In this document: one piece after another, positions 33,915 through 48,986 of the stretch
Numbering within the stretch: the first letter of the stretch is position 1
How the letters are laid out: each line of letters begins with the position of its first letter
Assembly (NCBI GenBank): GCA_001584585.1
Contig: LSYV01000007.1
Span: 3,326,930-3,375,915 of the forward strand
Reading direction: 5' to 3'
DNA length: 48,986 nucleotides
Origin: Gonium pectorale
Lineage: Eukaryota > Chlorophyta > Chlorophyceae > Chlamydomonadales > Volvocaceae
Translations under genes and position numbers: made by a program
The notes under the pieces: generated by a model
What the model was told of the DNA's origin: nothing
The model's input: the letters and a program-made list of their open reading frames with translations, nothing else
The model's database searches: none

Positions 33915-34724
33915 TCTCAGGCTATGAGGCTATGGGCGGACATAACCGACTCGTATGGGTTGGAGACTTTTTTTTTGCATACCCCTGTAATCCGTGATGT
34001 TATTAATTAGACTGGCATTGAATGCGCTCGCTCGCCGACGTGTCACCATGCACGACACTACTCGGATTTATTGCCCACCCCCATCATCTCCATGAAGGCA
34101 GCAATCTGCAGCCATACCGCAGCGATGCCGAATAGAGAGCAGGCTTACTGTGTTTGACCCTATTCATACATTCCAGTTCTGCGCACGAGCAGTAGGGCTT
34201 TTATCATACTGCTTTGTAGTTCATGTGAGCTACAGAAGGATTATAAGACTTGCAGCTCGGATGAGCAGCTGCCGCCGGACCTTTCGCGGCGACGACAGCT
34301 TGGTGCCGATGCACTGTTCCGTGTGGTCTGAGCGACGATAGTCTACATGGCTGCATCAGTGGCAAATCAGCCTCGCCCAGCCCTATTGGATTGGGGGTTT
34401 CTGTACTCGCTGCCCACCCAGAATGCCGGGGCTCTCGGCAGGGCCTCGGAGTGAGCGGAGATCCGCCTGACGGTGCCTTCTCTGCTATACCGTCGGCTTA
34501 CAAGCGGGCTGCCGTTGCAGGATTGACGCGCCGCTTGCCTCTGACACACACCCCTCCTACGTGAAGAAGGCAGGTACAGAGCCCCGCCCTGAAGCGAGCA
34601 CAATATTGGGGCGCGGCGTTCAAGGGGACTCTGTCACGCCCACAACCCTACATCCCGCGAGAGCAGCACCATGTCCACGCACATGGAGGCCTAACCTCTC
34701 CCCGGCCTCAATCTCCCGCTGAAG
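33915..34724. other. Divergent intergenic region and unresolved 5' end of RecQ gene
   Basis: Contains a T-tract at 33968-33977 and AT-richer sequence, consistent with a promoter. The first RecQ exon must lie here, because the intron ending at 34724 has a CTAAC branch-point motif at 34691-34695. One candidate is ATG 34261 to 34320 (MSSCRRTFRGDDSLVPMHCS before gtgtgg), which is in phase. ATG 34671 is followed by an in-frame stop. Confidence 0.4.
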
Positions 34725-46273
<11,549 letters not shown>

Positions 46274-46472
46274 GGCGCGCGTCGCGGGCCCTATCTTATG
46301 GGCATCATGCGGGCGAGGGGGCATTTGCTGCAGGATGGCTCGTACACACAATGCAGTATTATAAGGGAACGGTGCTGCTCGAAGCGGTCGAGCGAGGCGA
46401 CCCGTTTTCGCCTTTGTGTTTGTTGAAAGGCATATGCGCGCGTTTGCGGGGGGCCAGGTGCTAGGGTACAGC

Positions 46473-46477
46473 TGTAA
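46473..46477 (+). terminator. Poly(A) signal TGTAA for RecQ gene
   Basis: TGTAA 200 bases after the TGA at 46271-46273 and well before the next gene start at 46796. Confidence 0.65.
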
Positions 46478-46795
46478 GTGCAGCCCTGTCCGACTATGCG
46501 TTGTCCACGCCGAATGGGCATGGCAACTGTCCCTAACTGTCTGACAGGTTCCTACCGTTAGCGACACCTTGGCAACAAATTAAATTCTATCCGACAGCTC
46601 ATAGACAGCTAATCGACACAAGATGGGCATGGGGGCTCTACAGCCTCTGCTCACACGACAGCAGTTGCGGAACCGTCTGACCGTTGGGGCTGTTGTGGGA
46701 GTTGCTCCAGTTGCAGCTTAGGCATCATGGATAGGTATCATGCGACACACTGTTCAAGGAATATGGCACCAAGGCGTGGCAAGACTTAGCTCAAC
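46478..46795. promoter_or_regulatory. Promoter/5' UTR region of the glycosyltransferase gene
   Basis: Interval between the RecQ poly(A) signal and the next ATG; AT-richer than the surroundings (aacaaattaaattc at 46573-46586). No specific element identified. Confidence 0.35.
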
Positions 46796-48909
46796 ATGAA
46801 GATGGGATTGGACACAAGACGAATGCCTCGCGAATCCGGCTGCAGGCTGAGCATTGCATTATTGCCATTTGCCATGCTCTTCGCAGCTGCGATTTTGACG
46901 CCGCGCGCGACGTGCCTTGAAGATCCCGCCTCATCGTTACCTGCGGACATTCAAGCGAAGACTGACCTTCAAGTGCAGACTCAGACTGTGCTGCAACAAA
47001 GGAGCTTTCGCACTTCAGACGACCGCCGTATGCTCGCTATGGAACTGCAAAACATACGCCCGGGCAACGGCAACGACGCAGCCGTGCCTTGGCTGCAGCC
47101 GCCTGGGTGGGTCTCCCCCTACACCCACCTCCTCAACAACTTCGCAGAGCTCCTCAGGTTGCGGGCATCGTCAGACAAGTGGGTCACAGTGTTCCCCCTC
47201 TCGGTGGCAGACGGCCGCGTCGGCACGCCTGAGGACGTCAAGCTGATTCGCCTGGCGCTCAACACCATATACTCGTACCGAGTGTTCGGCAAGTCTGACC
47301 ATTACGTCGTTGCCGCCATGACTCCCGCCGCGGTGGAAGACTGCCTCCGCTACCGGCTCCCTTGCTACAACGCCACGCATTACGCAAAGACGCGCACCGA
47401 AGCAGACGTTCAGTGGGCCCGGCTACTGGTGCTGCGGGACACACTCGTCACCGGCTTCAACATCCACTTCAGCGACCTGGACGTATCCTACCTGCGGCCC
47501 GTCATGCCCGCCATACGGAAGGTGCGTAGGGCAGACTGTGTCTGCGAAATAGGGATGTCAGCGCGGCCGTGCGTGGGATTGGAAAGGCATTGGGGTACGG
47601 AGAAGATGCGTGTGTTGAGTGTTTGTTTTTAGGACTTGGTTGCTGCAGGCATCGTGTGTGCGGCAGGTCCGCAAACCTGGCTGCGGTCGGAGCTTGGAAT
47701 AAACCGTGTAACCTGCCCGCTAGCAGGCACGGGCCGCTGGGCACTGTCGTAGTAACCATGTATGCGTGCGTGAGAGGCACAAGCTCAGGTGCCCCAACCA
47801 ACCTTTCGCACCTTGCGAACCATCCACGACTGCATACCGCTGCCCGGGTGCGCGCAGGTCTTCACCTGGACCAAGAACGCGGCCGATGGCAGCATGATGA
47901 AGGAGGAGTCGATGGGGGCCAACGGTAGCCCTCTACTCATGGTCAACGGGGGAGTCAAGTTTCTCCGTTCCAACAGTCGTGTGATCAAGCTCCTGGACTC
48001 CCTGATGCCTCACAAATCAACGGGGATCGAGGTACGGCACTGGGGACTATGCGTACCCATACCTCGGAAAGGCCGGGACCAGCACAAGGGGTGCGGAGGG
48101 CGGCGTTCGTATGTATGGGCCGTCGGCGGTAGGGGGAATGTGCCTGGGGAAGGAAGCAGTCGCGGGGTGTCGTGCAGCTCGTTGTTTGGGAACGGACTTG
48201 GTGACGTGGATGTGGGCCCAAAGGCAGGCGCTGACAACAGGGCGCCAGGGAAGGCCACGGGCGGGCTCGTGCATGCACAACTACAAACGCTTCCATGCGT
48301 TGAAGGAAGTACAAGAGCGTTTGTGGCCCCCATTCCTTCAACGGTGCGCAGCCCTGCTTGTGCTAGCCAGACCGGGGGAGGTGCAAACAATGCGCAGCTC
48401 CCAAACCCAGCACGCACACCCTCCGCATCTCCGCAATCAATGTTTACAACATTACCATACCGGCTACTAACTGGCCCTCGTGCACCTTACTACCTCTGCT
48501 TGCGCAGACCCAAATCGCCATGACGGCCCAGTCGTACCGCACCTGGGCCCCCTGCTGCACTGAGGTCACCTGCCGCGCCGTCAAGAATGCCGGCATGGCC
48601 GCCATCACGCCGCATCCGGTGCCGTACGGATCCGACTTCTGCCAGGCTGCCGGCAAGGGCTTCACGCCCTGCGACTCCAAGAGGCGGCTCTACGTGCACG
48701 CAATCTGCCACGGGGCTAGTGGGGCGAAGGAGGATCACTTTAAGGAGCTCAGAATCATGTTTCTGAGAACCGATATGGGCAACCTCACGGGCCCGCAGGC
48801 GCTTCAGGATGCGTCGGCGCTGGGGCAGCCCGATGCGGAGGCCATAGCAAGGAGCGGCCTGCCGTGCCGCGACAAAGCGTGGGATAGGCAACATGCCGCC
48901 TGCGTGTAG
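46796..48909 (+). CDS. Nucleotide-diphospho-sugar transferase (GT77/PF03407 type)
   Basis: Golgi/ER-type glycosyltransferase expected to move a sugar from a nucleotide-sugar donor to a protein or wall glycan. Exons 46796-47521, 47858-48031, 48508-48909, all phase 0, giving 433 aa; ATG in context caacATGA. Residues about 15-42 (CRLSIALLPFAMLFAAAIL) are a signal anchor or signal peptide. The family signature is GFNIHFSDLDVSYLRP, with the DxD-like DLD motif near residue 226, preceded by ADVQWARLLVLRDTLVTG. Downstream, MVNGGVKFLRSNSRVIKLLD matches the family's NxGxxxxRs motif; exon 3 has CCTEVTCRAVKNAG and HAICHGASGAKEDHFKELRI, the closing region with conserved His and Cys. Plant members include extensin arabinosyltransferases and rhamnogalacturonan-II xylosyltransferases; the substrate here is unknown. 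No poly(A) signal occurs before the window ends. Confidence 0.88.
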
Positions 48910-48986
48910 TGAGAGGGCCGCGTCCGCTGTATGCCCTGGGGGTTTGGGGATGTGGGCTCAGCCTGGTTATCTTAAACGTTTTTTCG

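Noticed and set aside
34671..34694. ATG at 34671 as the RecQ start
   Set aside because: Reads only seven codons before an in-frame TAA and would require an intron far below normal length.

Overview
The window reads as nuclear DNA from a green alga of the Chlamydomonas/Volvox group. It is GC-rich, with strong C/G preference at third codon positions. Genes are split into many small exons by introns that mostly start gtgcgt, gtgcgg or gtgag and end in a pyrimidine-rich tract plus CAG. TGTAA, the usual polyadenylation signal of this group, lies downstream of several genes. The best-conserved proteins are a chloroplast K+/H+ antiporter of the KEA1/2 type, an ERD7-type senescence-domain protein, a BLM-type RecQ helicase and a nucleotide-diphospho-sugar transferase. 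The species itself cannot be fixed from the sequence. All exon boundaries below are read by eye from splice signals, reading phase and family similarity.

Layout. (1) 1-8876 (+): last 15 exons of a KEA K+ efflux antiporter, cut at the left edge; two of its introns carry six copies of a structured repeat. (2) 8877-10934: non-coding space between two converging genes. (3) 10935-15965 (-): senescence/spartin-domain protein, 8 exons. (4) 16239-17575 (+): small unrecognised gene, divergent from (3), with two possible last exons. (5) 18782-20491 (+): intronless NHL-repeat plus BTB/POZ protein. (6) 20492-24162: gene-poor; three phase-linked exons and a poly(A) signal mark the 3' end of an unrecognised minus-strand gene. 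(7) 24163-30286 (+): SET-like domain fused to a long coiled coil. (8) 30287-34724: gene-poor, with one probable minus-strand exon (32952-33914). (9) 34725-46273 (+): RecQ helicase, at least 25 exons. (10) 46796-48909 (+): secretory-pathway glycosyltransferase, 3 exons.

The neighbours do not form a pathway. They cover ion exchange at the plastid envelope, membrane or lipid stress biology, protein-interaction scaffolds, a chromatin-type domain, DNA repair and glycosylation. The most unusual content is (a) the paired hairpin repeats in the KEA introns, whose inner stems differ between subfamilies but stay base-paired, (b) a 91-bp imperfect hairpin in a RecQ intron, (c) a degenerate SET-like/coiled-coil fusion with awkward exon junctions, and (d) a small gene with two alternative 3' exons that both join in phase.
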